A stretch of 64,000 nucleotides of DNA from Salinimonas marina (GTDB lineage: Bacteria; Pseudomonadota; Gammaproteobacteria; Enterobacterales; Alteromonadaceae), in assembly GCF_015644725.1 (NCBI RefSeq), contig NZ_CP064795.1, positions 3,656,501 to 3,720,500 on the forward strand, written 5' to 3'. Below are positions 53,198 through 63,999 of the stretch, piece after piece. The stretch's first letter is position 1. Each line of letters starts with the position of its first letter. The notes beneath the pieces were generated by a model that searched no databases, was not told the origin of the DNA, and saw only the letters and a program-made list of their open reading frames with translations. A program made the position numbers and the translations under genes.

Positions 53198-53856
53198 TTA
53201 TAACGGTGTAGTATAACTTTGCTTGTGCATTAATACGACATCGGCGCTAACAAGATGCACTTTATATCCATATTTACGGCCAATATAGTAGAAAGTTTCA
53301 TCACTGAAAAAACTCACATGGGTGGGATCGTTTTTATAATGCCAGTTTGCAAAGCGCTCAGCGCTGATCACCCGTTTGGTCATTACACACAGCCATCCTG
53401 CATTTTCAAGACAGGCATCGAGCCGGGCCAGTTCGGTGGCGGGGGAATGAAAGTGCTCGATGGCTTCGGTACAGGTTATAAAGTGATAACGCTGGTTGAG
53501 TACTTTTGTGTCAGGATAAAAAAAAGGATCGTACAGCTGCACGTGGTGACCGGCTGCTTCTAGTATGCCGGCGAGCACCGGGGTAGGCCCACAGCCAAAG
53601 TCCAGCCCCGTTGCAGGGTGCTCAAGCCGTGCACAAAGGGGGCCGCGGCCCGGATTAAAAATTGCCGGTAGCCAGCATCATGGGCATGGTTTTCATGTAA
53701 CTGGTATTCCGCCTGTTCATTCTGGGCAGTAGGTAAATAGGCCGGGGCCACAAATACCAGATGGCAAACGCTGCACTGATGATAGATTCTGCGGCGATCC
53801 TGATGATAAAAAGGCGCTTTGGGTGTGCGACAAAGAGGGCACATTGGGTCAGACAT
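53198..53856 (-). CDS. Class I SAM-dependent methyltransferase (frameshifted at 53606-53609)
   Basis: The restored 219-residue protein starts with a zinc-ribbon-like part (CPLCRTP and CSVCHLVF, four Cys). After the four-C run one more base gives RGLDFGCGPTPVLA, the SAM-binding motif I. Later segments ITCTEAIEHFHSP and HVSFFSDETFYYIGRKYGY fit this methyltransferase group. The acceptor is unknown. It lies downstream of yihI on the same strand's far side and ends 22 bases before the yihI start. Confidence 0.75.
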
Positions 53857-53883
53857 GAAGTGGTATTCGAATAGGCCAGAAAA

Positions 53884-53914
53884 GAAAAAAGGGTGATGGC
53901 TTGCGCCATCACCC
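53884..53914 (-). terminator. Rho-independent terminator downstream of cytochrome c4
   Basis: GGGTGATGGC and GCCATCACCC form a perfect 10-bp stem with a four-base loop; on the minus strand it is followed by TTTTTTC. It ends minus-strand transcription that comes from the cytochrome c4 side. Confidence 0.8.
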
Positions 53915-53998
53915 TCGATGTTTCAGTGTCGTATGACACTTCTCCCGTTTTGCACACCTTGTGCTACATTGGCTTCCTAGCCCGAAGTGCTCTACTTT

Positions 53999-54064
53999 TT
54001 ATTGTTTTTTACAGAGCTGGCATTGTTGTTTAAGGTCTTCCTGACGCTTTATCCAATCTTCCAT
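53999..54064 (-). CDS. Possible 21-residue small protein
   Basis: A short frame encodes MEDWIKRQEDLKQQCQLCKKQ, which is 21 residues with a Cys-x-x-Cys pair and strong helix bias. It lies just upstream of a strong terminator in the 336-base gap 53857-54192, which otherwise shows no gene. There is no clear ribosome binding site. Confidence 0.3.
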   Translation of the reverse strand: MEDWIKRQEDLKQQCQLCKKQ

Positions 54065-54192
54065 ATGCTTATTATTATTGTTTTATGTTTCAGCTCGCTT
54101 TAGGCGAGTACCAAAACTAGGACTGTAGCTTACACGAAAAAAAACAGATTACAACACCCAGGTTAACAGAAAGTTAACATGTGGGCGGTTTT

Positions 54193-54815
54193 TTAATGCA
54201 ATCCGGCTAAATAATCGGCAAGGGTTTGCATTTCATCGTCGGTGAGTTTCATGGCGATGTCGCGCATCATCCCATTCATATCGTTATGGCGCTGTTCCGA
54301 CTGAAACGCTTTTAGCTGAGCCACAATATACTCCGGATGCTGACCGCTGATGTCCGGGAAGCCTGCTAACCCCATGCCATCTCCCCGGGGCCATGACACG
54401 CGATACAAGCGGCCAGGCCACGATCTACATCGCCACCACGGTACAGGGCCTGGCCCGCCTCAACAGCACTTTCAGGAGTGGTTCCCAGCTTGGGTTTTTG
54501 TTCAGCATAGTAGGCTGCCAAATCCTGCATATCCTGTTCAGATAAAGGGGCTGCCATCCCATTCATTACTGCGTTATTACGGCCTTCTTCACCACCAGTC
54601 TGGGAAGCCAGTTTAAATTCTTTTAATTGTTTAACTAAATAATCCTCATGCTGGCTGGCTAGCTTGGGATTCATGGGTATTGCACTGTTACCGTCCGCCC
54701 CGTGACAGGCTGCACACACCGCGGACTTTTCTTTACCTGCCTGCGCATCGCCCTGAGCCAGGGTGGTGCCGGTTAAACCAAAAGATAAACACACCATAAA
54801 ACACAGTTTTTTCAT
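54193..54815 (-). CDS. Diheme cytochrome c4 (frameshifted at 54383-54390)
   Basis: The restored 207-residue product has a signal peptide (LCFMVCLSFGLTGTTLAQ) and two c-type heme motifs, CAACH and CIACH, each in a cytochrome c4-type half. The break lies in adjoining four-C and four-G runs; one more base gives CHGP followed by GDGMGLAGFPDISGQHPEYI in one frame. C4 cytochromes carry electrons in the periplasm to terminal oxidases. It is divergent from engB as in many relatives. Confidence 0.85.
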
Positions 54816-54991
54816 AAGTTAACTTCCGTAAAGGATCCAGCGGTATGGCTGGTATACGTGGTATTATTGTTATTGAGCACATTTAATGCATCTGAAATCC
54901 AAACCCATAGTAAAACGATGCTTTAAAAATGTACAATCTTGTGAACATAATTTTTTGATGATAATCAAGCAGTATAGACGGACAGAACACT

Positions 54992-55600
54992 ATGACGTAT
55001 TACACCCAAGCCAAGTTTAGCACCAGCGCCCCCGATATCCGTCATCTTGAGGGTGATGAAGGCATTGAAGTGGCCTTCGCCGGCCGCTCAAATGCAGGTA
55101 AATCCAGTGCGCTAAATACGCTGGCACGACAAAAGAACCTGGCGCGTACCAGTAAAACGCCGGGGCGCACCCAGCTGATCAATGTGTTCGAACTTGAAGA
55201 GGGCCGCCGTCTTATTGATTTACCGGGATACGGCTTTGCCCAGGTGCCTATTGCCATGAAAAAGAAATGGCAGCAGGCCCTGGGTGAGTATTTACAAAAA
55301 CGAAAGAGTTTAAAAGGGTTGGTGGTATTGATGGACATTCGCCATCCTTTCAAGGATTTGGATCAGGATTTAATCTACTGGGCGGTAGAGGCAAATATTC
55401 CGGTACTGGCCTTGCTGACCAAATCAGACAAACTAAAAGCGGGTAAACGGAAAGCCCAGCTGATGATGGCACAAGAGGCTGCTTTGGCCTTTATGGGTGA
55501 TGTAACGGTACAGACCTTTTCTTCACACAACAGGCAGGGATTGCCTGAGCTTGAGCAAATGCTGGACGGCTGGTTTCATCGACACGAAGAGAAAAAATAA
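54992..55600 (+). CDS. engB: Ribosome biogenesis GTPase EngB (YihA/YsxC)
   Basis: The 202-residue GTPase has G1 [12 protein letters not shown] near residue 31, G3 [10 protein letters not shown], and G4 TKSDK. It works in large-subunit assembly and possibly division. The order engB-spf-polA is the same as in E. coli. Confidence 0.95.
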   Translation: MTYYTQAKFSTSAPDIRHLEGDEGIEVAFAGRSNAGKSSALNTLARQKNLARTSKTPGRTQLINVFELEEGRRLIDLPGYGFAQVPIAMKKKWQQALGEYLQKRKSLKGLVVLMDIRHPFKDLDQDLIYWAVEANIPVLALLTKSDKLKAGKRKAQLMMAQEAALAFMGDVTVQTFSSHNRQGLPELEQMLDGWFHRHEEKK

Positions 55601-55610
55601 GCCTCTGGAA

Positions 55611-55642
55611 AAGAAAAAGCCCCATCACAGCAGGATGGGGCA
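55611..55642 (-). terminator. Hairpin terminator on the minus strand near the engB 3' end
   Basis: GCCCCATC and GATGGGGC form an 8-bp stem; on the minus strand it is followed by TTTTTCTTTTC. It lies 156 bases beyond the spf terminator, so it could be a back-up for polA/spf or end another small transcript. The stem may also stop engB. Confidence 0.65.
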
Positions 55643-55797
55643 AAAGGACTGAGAGAAAACACATAAAAACCATAGATATAGAGTCAGCTGGTCAGCGTTA
55701 GTTCCCAAAGATTGCAAAAAAAATACAAAACTATTAAAAACCTGTTTTAGTTCAGACAGTTAGGTTTTTTAAGGCGGGCTCAATTATTCTCAGACAT

Positions 55798-55871
55798 AAA
55801 AAAACCCCAGCATAAGCATGCTGGGGTTAAAGCAAAGGTTTGAAAACAGCTTTCTCACCTCTGTACCCTAC
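55798..55871 (-). ncRNA. spf: Spot 42 small RNA (shortened form)
   Basis: The first 15 bases, GTAGGGTACAGAGGT, are identical to the E. coli Spot 42 5' end, and the following ACCTTTGCTTT region keeps the first stem. The RNA ends with the hairpin CCCCAGCAT/ATGCTGGGG and a T7 run. At about 74 bases it is shorter than the 109-base E. coli RNA; the middle part is missing. The position between polA and engB is the conserved spf locus. Spot 42 represses secondary-carbon and central metabolism genes through Hfq. A TTGCTT/TAATCT promoter lies upstream. Confidence 0.88.
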
Positions 55872-55984
55872 AGAAGGAAGATTACCGTATCCGGCGCAAA
55901 AAAAGCAAGCTATTTACGTAATTTTATTACCAAAATTGTCGGGTAAATCTGCTGATTTTGACAATTCTGTAATATTTTTACTTT

Positions 55985-58741
55985 TTAGTGGGCTTCATCC
56001 CAGTTTTTCCCCACTCCGGCTTCTACATCTAAAGGCACGGACAAGGTGGCGGCGTTTTCCATCAAGTCGACAATTTTGGTGATAGACTCCTCTAATACCG
56101 ACTCGTGAATCTCAAACACCAGTTCATCGTGTACCTGCATCATCATATAGATGTCATCACTGTTGAGACTGGTTATCCACTCATCGACCTGTAACATGGC
56201 CATTTTGATAATATCAGCAGCGGTGCCTTGCATCGGAGCATTGATCGCGGCACGTTCAGCACCTTTACGACGGGCGCCATTACTGGCTTTAATATCCGAC
56301 AAATATAAGCGGCGGCCAAAGACCGTTTCAACATAGCCTTTTTCTTTAGCCAGCGCCCGGGTGTCATCCATATATTTGAGCACGCCTGGATAGCGTTCAA
56401 AATACAGGTCCATATATTGCTGAGCTTCGTGCCGGGGGATGTTTAACTGGCGGGATAGCCCAAAGGCCGACATCCCGTAAATCAACCCGAAGTTTATGGC
56501 TTTGGCGCTGCGGCGCTGCTCGGAGGTGACCTCATCCAACGGCAGGTTAAAGACTTCAGCGGCCGTGGCCTGGTGAATATCTTTACCTTGAGAGAAGGCG
56601 TTTAATAAGCCCTGATCCTGGGACAAATGCGCCATAATACGCAATTCAATCTGCGAGTAATCAGCCGCTACAAATTTGTAACCATCCCGTGGCACAAATG
56701 CTTGTCTGACCCGACGACCTTCTTCGTTGCGAATAGGGATGTTCTGCAGGTTGGGATCGGTAGAAGACAACCGGCCGGTAGCGGTAACCGCCTGATGATA
56801 CGACGTATGCACCCGCCCGGTGCGATGATTGATCATCTTGGGCAACTTATCGGTGTAGGTACTTTTTAATTTACTCAGACCCCGATATTCCATGATCATC
56901 TTGGGAATAGGGTAGTCCAGCGCCAGTTCCTGCAATACCTCTTCTGAGGTCGAGGGCGCGCCTTTCGGCGTCTTTTTAATAACAGGCAGGTCCAGTTTTT
57001 CGAACAATATTTTCTGCAGCTGTTTGGTTGACCCCAGGTTAAAGGTTTCGCCGGCTTCTTCATGAACCGTTTTTTCCAGTTCATCTATCCGTTTTGCCAG
57101 ATCCTGGCTGTGCTGGGCTAAGCGTTGGCTATCGATAAATACGCCCAACTGTTCCATCCGCGACAATACGCTGGCCAGGGGGACCTCAATATCCAGCAAA
57201 ATAGACTTAAGCTTTTCGTCGTCTTTAAGCTTTTCCCACAACACTTCATGCAAACGAAAGGTGATATCAGCATCTTCGGCGGCATACGGCGCTGCTTCTG
57301 ATAAATCAATTTGGTTGAAGGTTAGCTGCTTTGCGCCTTTACCGGCGATATCTTCAAAATGAATAGTCTGATGATTCAGGTATGCCAGCGCCAGGGAGTC
57401 CATATCATGACGGGAGGCAGTACTGTTGAGTACATAGGACTCCAGCATGGTATCAAAAGCAATGCCGGCCAGATGAATATCATAGTTGGCCAGTACATTT
57501 TTATCGTACTTCAGGTGTTGGCCGACTTTCTTAACATTTTCATCTTCCAGCAAGGGTTTAAGCTGTTCAAGCACCCAGTCGCGATCTAACTGCTCGGGGG
57601 CATCCGGGTAGTCATGGGCGACCGGTACATAAGCGGCTTCACCAGGTGCGATACAAAAGGACACGCCGACCAGCTCCGCTTCCATATATTTCAAACTGGT
57701 GGTTTCGGTATCAAAGGCTATTAACGGTGCGGCAGATAATTTTTCAAGCCACTGCGAAAATGTGGCTTTATCGTAAATGGTGACATAGCCGCTGCGATCA
57801 ATCTCCAGTACCGAGGCAGGCTCTTCCTGGGTTTGTTCATGGGTCTGTTCGGCGGCCTCTTTTGAAGACACTTCATTGAGCCAGCGCTTGAATTCATACT
57901 CGGCAAACAAGGTTTGTAACTGCGCGTTGTCCGGGTCGGTGGGGACCAGGGTTTTCGGTGCAAAATCCAGCGGTACATCACATTTGATGGTCGCCAGTTC
58001 ATACGACAAGCGGGCCTGCTCTTCGTATTCCTGCATTTTTTTCGCCATCGATTTACTGCCACGGAAACCCAAATCGGCAATTTTGTCGAGGTTTTGATAA
58101 ATGTCATCAATCCCGCCGATTCCGTTTAGCAATGCCTGCGCGCTTTTATCGCCGACCCCCGGCACGCCGGGAATATTGTCCACCTTATCGCCTTTCAGCG
58201 CCAGAAAGTCGATGACCAGCTCTGGGGGAATACCAAACTTTTCTTTGACCCCGGGAACATCCATCAACTGGTTGGTCATGGTATTGATCAAAGTAACATG
58301 CTGATTTACCAGCTGAGCCATATCTTTATCGCCGGTACTGATCAGACAGTCTATACCCTGTTCGGTGGCCTGAGCCGCCAGCGTGCCGATCACGTCATCT
58401 GCTTCCACACCGTCTTCCACAATGATCGGCAATCCCATAGCCCGGATGATTTCGTGCAAGGGTTTGATCTGGCTGCCCAGCTCGTCTGGCATCGGCGGGC
58501 GATTGGCTTTGTATTCGGTATAAATATCATCGCGAAAGGTTTTGCCTTTGGCATCAAAGATCACTGCCATATGCGTGGGATTGTACTGGCGTATCAGGCT
58601 ACGAAGCATGTTGATCACACCGTAGATCGCGCCCGTATCCTGTCCTTTGGAGTTGGTCAGTGGCGGTAGGCCGTGGAAGGCTCGAAAAAGGTAAGATGAT
58701 CCATCTACCAGGATGAAAGGTGGCTGTTGTGTATTAGACAT
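55985..58741 (-). CDS. polA: DNA polymerase I
   Basis: The 918-residue polymerase has three domains: 5' nuclease ([20 protein letters not shown] and [10 protein letters not shown]), 3'-5' exonuclease ([19 protein letters not shown], with active Asp and Glu), and polymerase (motif [13 protein letters not shown] helix [19 protein letters not shown], motif [11 protein letters not shown]). It fills gaps and removes primers. The ATG is at 58741. The upstream region has DnaA boxes. Confidence 0.97.
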   Translation of the reverse strand: MSNTQQPPFILVDGSSYLFRAFHGLPPLTNSKGQDTGAIYGVINMLRSLIRQYNPTHMAVIFDAKGKTFRDDIYTEYKANRPPMPDELGSQIKPLHEIIRAMGLPIIVEDGVEADDVIGTLAAQATEQGIDCLISTGDKDMAQLVNQHVTLINTMTNQLMDVPGVKEKFGIPPELVIDFLALKGDKVDNIPGVPGVGDKSAQALLNGIGGIDDIYQNLDKIADLGFRGSKSMAKKMQEYEEQARLSYELATIKCDVPLDFAPKTLVPTDPDNAQLQTLFAEYEFKRWLNEVSSKEAAEQTHEQTQEEPASVLEIDRSGYVTIYDKATFSQWLEKLSAAPLIAFDTETTSLKYMEAELVGVSFCIAPGEAAYVPVAHDYPDAPEQLDRDWVLEQLKPLLEDENVKKVGQHLKYDKNVLANYDIHLAGIAFDTMLESYVLNSTASRHDMDSLALAYLNHQTIHFEDIAGKGAKQLTFNQIDLSEAAPYAAEDADITFRLHEVLWEKLKDDEKLKSILLDIEVPLASVLSRMEQLGVFIDSQRLAQHSQDLAKRIDELEKTVHEEAGETFNLGSTKQLQKILFEKLDLPVIKKTPKGAPSTSEEVLQELALDYPIPKMIMEYRGLSKLKSTYTDKLPKMINHRTGRVHTSYHQAVTATGRLSSTDPNLQNIPIRNEEGRRVRQAFVPRDGYKFVAADYSQIELRIMAHLSQDQGLLNAFSQGKDIHQATAAEVFNLPLDEVTSEQRRSAKAINFGLIYGMSAFGLSRQLNIPRHEAQQYMDLYFERYPGVLKYMDDTRALAKEKGYVETVFGRRLYLSDIKASNGARRKGAERAAINAPMQGTAADIIKMAMLQVDEWITSLNSDDIYMMMQVHDELVFEIHESVLEESITKIVDLMENAATLSVPLDVEAGVGKNWDEAH

Positions 58742-59157
58742 AGACCCGTTTTTGTCTCAAGAGTTGTTACGGCAAGGATGCCACAGGCAAAGGCTGATCG
58801 CTACACAGCATTGCGCTGAAACCCACAGAAGAGATCTGTGGATAACTTTGTGATCTGTGTCAATAGGCGATCCGATAAAAAGATCGGGCTTGACTTTAGA
58901 TCAATCTTTCTACGCCAGATAAAATAAGGGTTACAGAATAGTCATCAGAGCGCTACCGTGCGTCATTTTTCATCCTTGAAAATGTGGATAAGTTGGTGGT
59001 TATGTTGCTGACACCATTCGGCTATAGCCAAATGGGTTGAGTAATGTAGCATATTAAAAATCAAATCCTAAAGGGTTATCTCAGATCTTTTTTTAATCAG
59101 GTTGTTTGTTTTTTAATCTAAAACGATATAAGCCTGGGACAGGCACAGGAGGATAAA
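58742..59157. other. polA-elbB intergenic region with DnaA boxes and GATC cluster
   Basis: Two perfect DnaA boxes (TTATCCACA on the minus strand) lie at 58837-58845 and 58983-58991. GATC sites occur at 58833, 58852, 58869, 58882, 58899 and 59084. No gene is seen in this 416-base gap. It should hold the polA and elbB promoters. Confidence 0.7.
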
Positions 59158-59811
59158 ATGAAGCATGTAGCAGTAATTTTGAGTGGGTGCGGTGTCTATG
59201 ATGGTAGCGAGATTTATGAAGCGGTCATCACGTTGCTGTCGATTCGTCAGCAAGGAGCCACGTATCAGTGTTTTGCGCCTGATAAAGACCAACTGCACGT
59301 GATCAATCACCTTACTGGCGATACTGAGCCTGGTGCCACCCGCAATGTACTGACAGAGTCAGCGCGTATTGCCCGGGGTGACATAAAGCCGGTGACCGAG
59401 TGTAAACCGGAAGATTTCGATGCGCTCATATTGCCCGGCGGCTTCGGGGCGGCAAAGAATCTGTGTACCTTTGCGGTGGACGGGGCAAACAGCCAGCCTG
59501 ATACTGAGGTCCTTAACGTGTGTAAAGCCTTTGCTCAGGCTAAAAAACCAGCCGGTTATGCCTGTATCGCTCCGGCGCTGGCAGCCTCGGTGTATGGGAA
59601 CAATACTAATATGACCATTGGCAACGATTGTGAAGCCGCCCAGGGCCTTAATGCCCTGGGTGCTCAGCATGTTGACTGTCCTGTTGATGAGATTGTAATC
59701 GACAGTGAGGCGCGCCTGGTAACCACGCCGGCTTATATGCTGGCCGAGGATATTTTACAGGCTCATGCCGGGCTTTCGAAGCTGGTCGAAACGGTGCTGT
59801 CTATGGACTAA
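59158..59811 (+). CDS. elbB: Isoprenoid biosynthesis glyoxalase ElbB
   Basis: The 217-residue DJ-1/PfpI-superfamily protein starts MKHVAVILSGCGVYDGSEIYE, and has ALILPGGFGAAKNL, GYACIAPAL (nucleophile elbow with Cys) and VTTPAYMLAE. Family members are linked to isoprenoid yields and show glyoxalase activity. It follows GGAGGATAAA upstream of the ATG. Confidence 0.92.
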   Translation: MKHVAVILSGCGVYDGSEIYEAVITLLSIRQQGATYQCFAPDKDQLHVINHLTGDTEPGATRNVLTESARIARGDIKPVTECKPEDFDALILPGGFGAAKNLCTFAVDGANSQPDTEVLNVCKAFAQAKKPAGYACIAPALAASVYGNNTNMTIGNDCEAAQGLNALGAQHVDCPVDEIVIDSEARLVTTPAYMLAEDILQAHAGLSKLVETVLSMD

Positions 59812-59821
59812 TTCGGACAAT

Positions 59822-59848
59822 GGGCGAAAGAACCTTTTCCTTTCGCCC
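59822..59848 (+). terminator. Hairpin after elbB
   Basis: GGGCGAAAG and CTTTCGCCC form a perfect 9-bp stem 10 bases after the elbB stop. There is no strong T tract, so termination may be weak. Confidence 0.55.
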
Positions 59849-59933
59849 GGTTCCTCGCATAATAAGGCCAACACTCGCAATGCATGCCTGTATGTGTTGA
59901 ACCTCTACTAATAAAAACAAGGCTTAATGGAAC

Positions 59934-61384
59934 ATGCACTACCGTGCGATAGTACGAATTCTGGGACTACTGGTAACACTATTTAGTGTCACCATGATTC
60001 CACCGGCACTTATCTCGCTGATTTACCAGGATGGTAGTGGTTTACCATTTATCCTTGCTTTTATCCTTTGTGTACTCACCGGCTCGGCAATGTGGTATTC
60101 CAACCGCGAGCATCGCCAGGAGCTCAGAGCCAAAGAAGGCTTTTTGATTGTCGCGCTGTTCTGGACGGTACTGGCCAGCTTTGGTGCGATTCCGTTTATT
60201 TTGCTTGAACAGCCTAGCATGAGCGTCACCGACGCTTTTTTTGAATCGTTTTCAGGACTCACCACCACTGGCGCCACGGTGATCGAAGGTATTGAGTTTT
60301 TACCCCATTCCATTCAGTTTTACCGCCAGCAACTGCAGTGGCTGGGGGGATGGGGATCATTGTCCTGGCGGTGGCGATATTACCGCTGCTGGGCGTGGGG
60401 GGCATGCAGCTGTATCGGGCCGAAACTCCGGGGCCGGTCAAAGACTCAAAAATGACCCCGCGGATTGCCGATACCGCCAAACATCTTTGGTATATTTATC
60501 TGTCGCTCACTCTCAGTTGTATGGTGGCTTACTGGCTGGCAGGCATGAGCTGGTTTGATGCAATCTGTCATTCTTTTTCCACCATTGCCATCGGCGGGTT
60601 TTCAACCCACGATGCCAGTCTGGGGTATTTCAATAGCCCGATGATCAATGTCATTTGTTCGGTGTTTTTGTTGATTGCAGCGCTTAATTTTTCGCTTCAC
60701 TATGCTGCTGCGAGTACGCGGTCGATGAAAAACTACTGGCATGACCCCGAGTTTAAAGCCTTTTTTACCATCCAGGCGTCGCTGATAATGCTGTGCTTTT
60801 TGGTGCTGGTGTTGACCGGTTATTACACCACCGCCGAAGAAGCGCTGGATCAGGCCATGATTCAGGCGGTATCGATTAGTACCACGGCCGGCTTTGCCAC
60901 CACCGATTTTGCCGCCTGGCCCACTTTTTTGCCGATCATTCTTATTTTTGCCAGCTTTATCGGCGGGTGCGCCGGTTCTACCGGCGGCGGGCTGAAAGTC
61001 ATTCGGGTATTCTTGTTGTTTTTGCAGGGGCGGCGCGAAATTGACCGTCTAATTCATCCTAAGGCGGTGTACGCCGTAAAGCTGGGTGAACGGGCTATGC
61101 CAGATAGGGTGGTGGAAGCCGTGTGGGGCTTCTTTTCAGCCTATGCAGTGGTGTTTGTGGTGATTATGATTGGCATGATTGCCACGGGACTGGACAACAT
61201 TTCAGCATTTACTGCCACAGCGGCGACCCTGAATAACCTGGGCCCGGGGCTGGGCAGTGTGGCATCGACCTATGCTGAAGTTAGCGACCCGGGCAAATGG
61301 CTGTTGGTGCTGGCGATGCTGTTTGGCCGGTTAGAGGTGTTCTCGTTACTGGTATTGTTCTCGCCCACCTTCTGGCGTAGCTAA
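59934..61384 (+). CDS. trkH: Trk system potassium uptake protein TrkH (frameshifted at 60344-60349)
   Basis: The restored 483-residue transporter has four selectivity-filter-like loops, including SGLTTTGATVIEG, and SISTTAGFATTDF and TATAATLNNLGPGLG later on. The break is in a six-G run; one more G gives QWLGGMGIIVLAVAILPLLG, the conserved family segment. TrkH forms the K+ channel-like pore gated by TrkA. It converges on trkA. Confidence 0.9.
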
Positions 61385-61392
61385 CCCTATTA

Positions 61393-62772
61393 CTAGCCAA
61401 AGAAGAAAGCGCTGGGCTGGAATAGCTTTTCCACATCATTGATATATTTTTTGTCGACCAGAAACAAGATGACATGATCGTTGGCTTCAATAACGGTATC
61501 GCTGTGGGCAATGATGACCTGGTCGTCACGTACCACTGCCCCAATCGTGGTACCGGGGGGCAGCTTGATGCTACCAATTTCACGGCCGACGACTTTGGAG
61601 GTATTTTCATCCCCATGCGCAATGGCTTCAATGGCCTCGGCCGCGCCCCGGCGTAGCGAGTAAACATTGACAATATCGCCGCGGCGGATATGGGTGAGTA
61701 GGGCCGATATAGTGGCTTGCTGCGGCGAAAAGGCGATATCAATCTCGCCGCCCTGAACCAGATCCACATAGGCACTACGCTGAATCAGAACCATCGCTTT
61801 TTGAGCGCCCATCCGCTTCGCCAGCATCGCTGACATGATGTTGGCTTCATCATCATTGGTGACGGCAATAAAGGCATCGACCCGTTCAATGCCTTCTTCA
61901 GACAGCAACTCTGGATCCGAGGCATCCCCGCAAAAGACAATAGTTTTATCCAGATGCGCCGACAGATAATTGGCGCGATCACGATGATATTCAATCAGTT
62001 TCACATTGTGATTATGTTCAAGCCGTTTCGCCAGACCGGCACCAATCAAACCGCCGCCGGCAATCATGATGCGTTTGTAACTGGACTCGAGTTTTTGCAG
62101 CTCGCTCATTACCGCCCGGATATGTTTAGTCGCGGCAATAAAAAAGACTTCATCATCGGCTTCGATAACCGTTGTGCCCAGCGGTCGAATGGGCCGCCCG
62201 CGCCGGTAGATGGCCGCCACCCGGGTTTCCACATTCGGCATATGATCTTTTAAGGCGGACAGCGCATGGCCTACCAGCAAGCCACCATAATAGGCCTTCA
62301 CCGCCACCAGACTGGCCTTACCTTCGGCAAACTCCACCACCTGCAGGGCTCCAGGATAGTCAATCAAACGCTTGATAGATTTGGTAACCAGTTGTTCCGG
62401 AGCAATAATATGATCAACCGGAATATCTTGCTGTTTGTACAGCTGTTCCTGGTAAATAATGTATTGTTCTGAGCGAACCCGGGCTATCTTGGTGGGGGTT
62501 TTGAACAGGCTATACGCCACCTGGCAGGCCAGCATATTGCTCTCATCGCTGTTGGTCACGGCAATGAGCATATCGGCATCTTCAGCGCCGGCTTTTTTGA
62601 GCACATCGGGGTGGGATCCAACGCCGACCACAACCTGTAAATCCAGGCGATCCTGCAGGGCACGTAACCGCGACTGATCAGAATCAATCACGGTGATTTC
62701 ATTTTTTTCACCCACCAGGTTTTCCGCCAGTGTGCCGCCAACCTGGCCTGCACCAAGAATGATGATTTTCAT
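61393..62772 (-). CDS. trkA: Trk system potassium transporter subunit TrkA
   Basis: The 459-residue regulatory subunit has two tandem RCK modules, each with a nucleotide-binding segment: [13 protein letters not shown] near residue 7 and [14 protein letters not shown] near 240. It binds NAD(H)/ATP/ADP and gates TrkH on the inner side of the membrane. It follows rsmB by 9 bases in the rsmB-trkA order common in gammaproteobacteria. Confidence 0.96.
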   Translation of the reverse strand: MKIIILGAGQVGGTLAENLVGEKNEITVIDSDQSRLRALQDRLDLQVVVGVGSHPDVLKKAGAEDADMLIAVTNSDESNMLACQVAYSLFKTPTKIARVRSEQYIIYQEQLYKQQDIPVDHIIAPEQLVTKSIKRLIDYPGALQVVEFAEGKASLVAVKAYYGGLLVGHALSALKDHMPNVETRVAAIYRRGRPIRPLGTTVIEADDEVFFIAATKHIRAVMSELQKLESSYKRIMIAGGGLIGAGLAKRLEHNHNVKLIEYHRDRANYLSAHLDKTIVFCGDASDPELLSEEGIERVDAFIAVTNDDEANIMSAMLAKRMGAQKAMVLIQRSAYVDLVQGGEIDIAFSPQQATISALLTHIRRGDIVNVYSLRRGAAEAIEAIAHGDENTSKVVGREIGSIKLPPGTTIGAVVRDDQVIIAHSDTVIEANDHVILFLVDKKYINDVEKLFQPSAFFFG

Positions 62773-62781
62773 GTAGTTGCG

Positions 62782-63999
62782 TTATTCGCTCTGTAGCCGA
62801 GGTTCTGTGTTGTGCGACTTTATCAGCCTGCAATAATAGAAACCATCCATTTGTTGCTCACCAGGAAGAATTTGCCGTCCCGGACACTCAGGTGTTTCGG
62901 CGTCCGTTAAGGGCTGCAGACTGGCATCGGCGTGGCGCGCTAAAAACTTCCGCATCTGGTCGGTGTTTTCTGCCCGTAACACTGAACAGGTGGCATACAA
63001 CAAGGTGCCGCCGGGTTTAAGCGTTGGCCACAGCGCTTCTACAATCGTAGCCTGTAATAATACCAATTGTTCAATATCCGCTTTATTACGTAGCCAGCGA
63101 ATATCCGGATGACGACGAATCACGCCGGTGGCCGAGCAGGGGGCATCGAGTAAAATGCGATCAAATAACTGACCATCCCACCAGGACTCAGGCATACTGG
63201 CATCCCCCTGCTGGATGGTAACCTGATGCTGAAGGCGTTGCATGTTCTCACTTACCCTGGCCAGACGCTGAGCATCAAAGTCCAATGCCAGTAAGTGGGC
63301 CAGGTCGGGCTGACGCTCCAGCAAATGTCCGGTTTTTCCTCCCGGGGCCGCGCAGCAATCCAGAACTCGCTCATGCGGGGCAGGCTGCAGATATGGCGCC
63401 GCTAACTGGGCGGCGCCATCCTGTACCGCAAACCAGCCTTCATCAAACCCCGGTAAGCCCGGAATATCGGTACGGGTGTGCAAAATCACGGCATCGGGGT
63501 GATGGGGCGCCGCTTCGGCCTTAACATTCACTTGCGCTAACGCCTGTAAATACTCTTCGCGACTGACTTTTAAGCGGTTTATCCGTAGCCAGATGGGCGC
63601 GACGGTATTCATCGCCTGGGTAATCGTCTGATGATGCTCAGGGTAGTCAGCCACCAGCATCTTATACAGCCATTTAGGTAACCCTGCCTGAATACGGGGA
63701 TCCTCAGAGCGTTGCTGACTAAGCTCCTGGCGCTGAAAATTACGCAACACCGCATTCACCAGACCTTTGAGCCCGGGCGCTTTAAGCGCCTGCGTGGCGT
63801 TAACGGTTTCAGCCACCGCCGCATGAGCCGACACACGACTGAACGCCAGCTGGTAGAGACCCAGCATAATCAGGTGTTCGACAATCTTTTTATTGCCTTT
63901 GAGCGGTTTATCAAGGAGTTGGCGCATCCACAGTTGCAGCTGGGGCAATTGCCGCAGAACCCCCATCGACATCTCCTGCAGCCAGGCCCGGTCTTTGGG
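62782..63999 (-). CDS. rsmB: 16S rRNA (cytosine967-C5)-methyltransferase RsmB (5' truncated by window edge)
   Basis: The frame is open to the window end, so only the last 405 residues are seen. The NusB-like N-terminal helical part (NKKIVEHLIMLGLYQLAFSRV) is followed by the methyltransferase core: LDCCAAPGGKTGHLLE, DRILLDAPCSATGVIRRHPDI and YATCSVLRAEN, with both catalytic cysteines. It makes m5C967 in 16S rRNA. The ATG at 63972 is internal, not the start. Confidence 0.95.
   Translation of the reverse strand, partial: PKDRAWLQEMSMGVLRQLPQLQLWMRQLLDKPLKGNKKIVEHLIMLGLYQLAFSRVSAHAAVAETVNATQALKAPGLKGLVNAVLRNFQRQELSQQRSEDPRIQAGLPKWLYKMLVADYPEHHQTITQAMNTVAPIWLRINRLKVSREEYLQALAQVNVKAEAAPHHPDAVILHTRTDIPGLPGFDEGWFAVQDGAAQLAAPYLQPAPHERVLDCCAAPGGKTGHLLERQPDLAHLLALDFDAQRLARVSENMQRLQHQVTIQQGDASMPESWWDGQLFDRILLDAPCSATGVIRRHPDIRWLRNKADIEQLVLLQATIVEALWPTLKPGGTLLYATCSVLRAENTDQMRKFLARHADASLQPLTDAETPECPGRQILPGEQQMDGFYYCRLIKSHNTEPRLQSE

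Noticed and set aside
60338..61384. Programmed frameshift in trkH at the G run
   Set aside because: Twelve similar losses across unrelated genes, all at G/C runs, make a technical cause far more likely than recoding.
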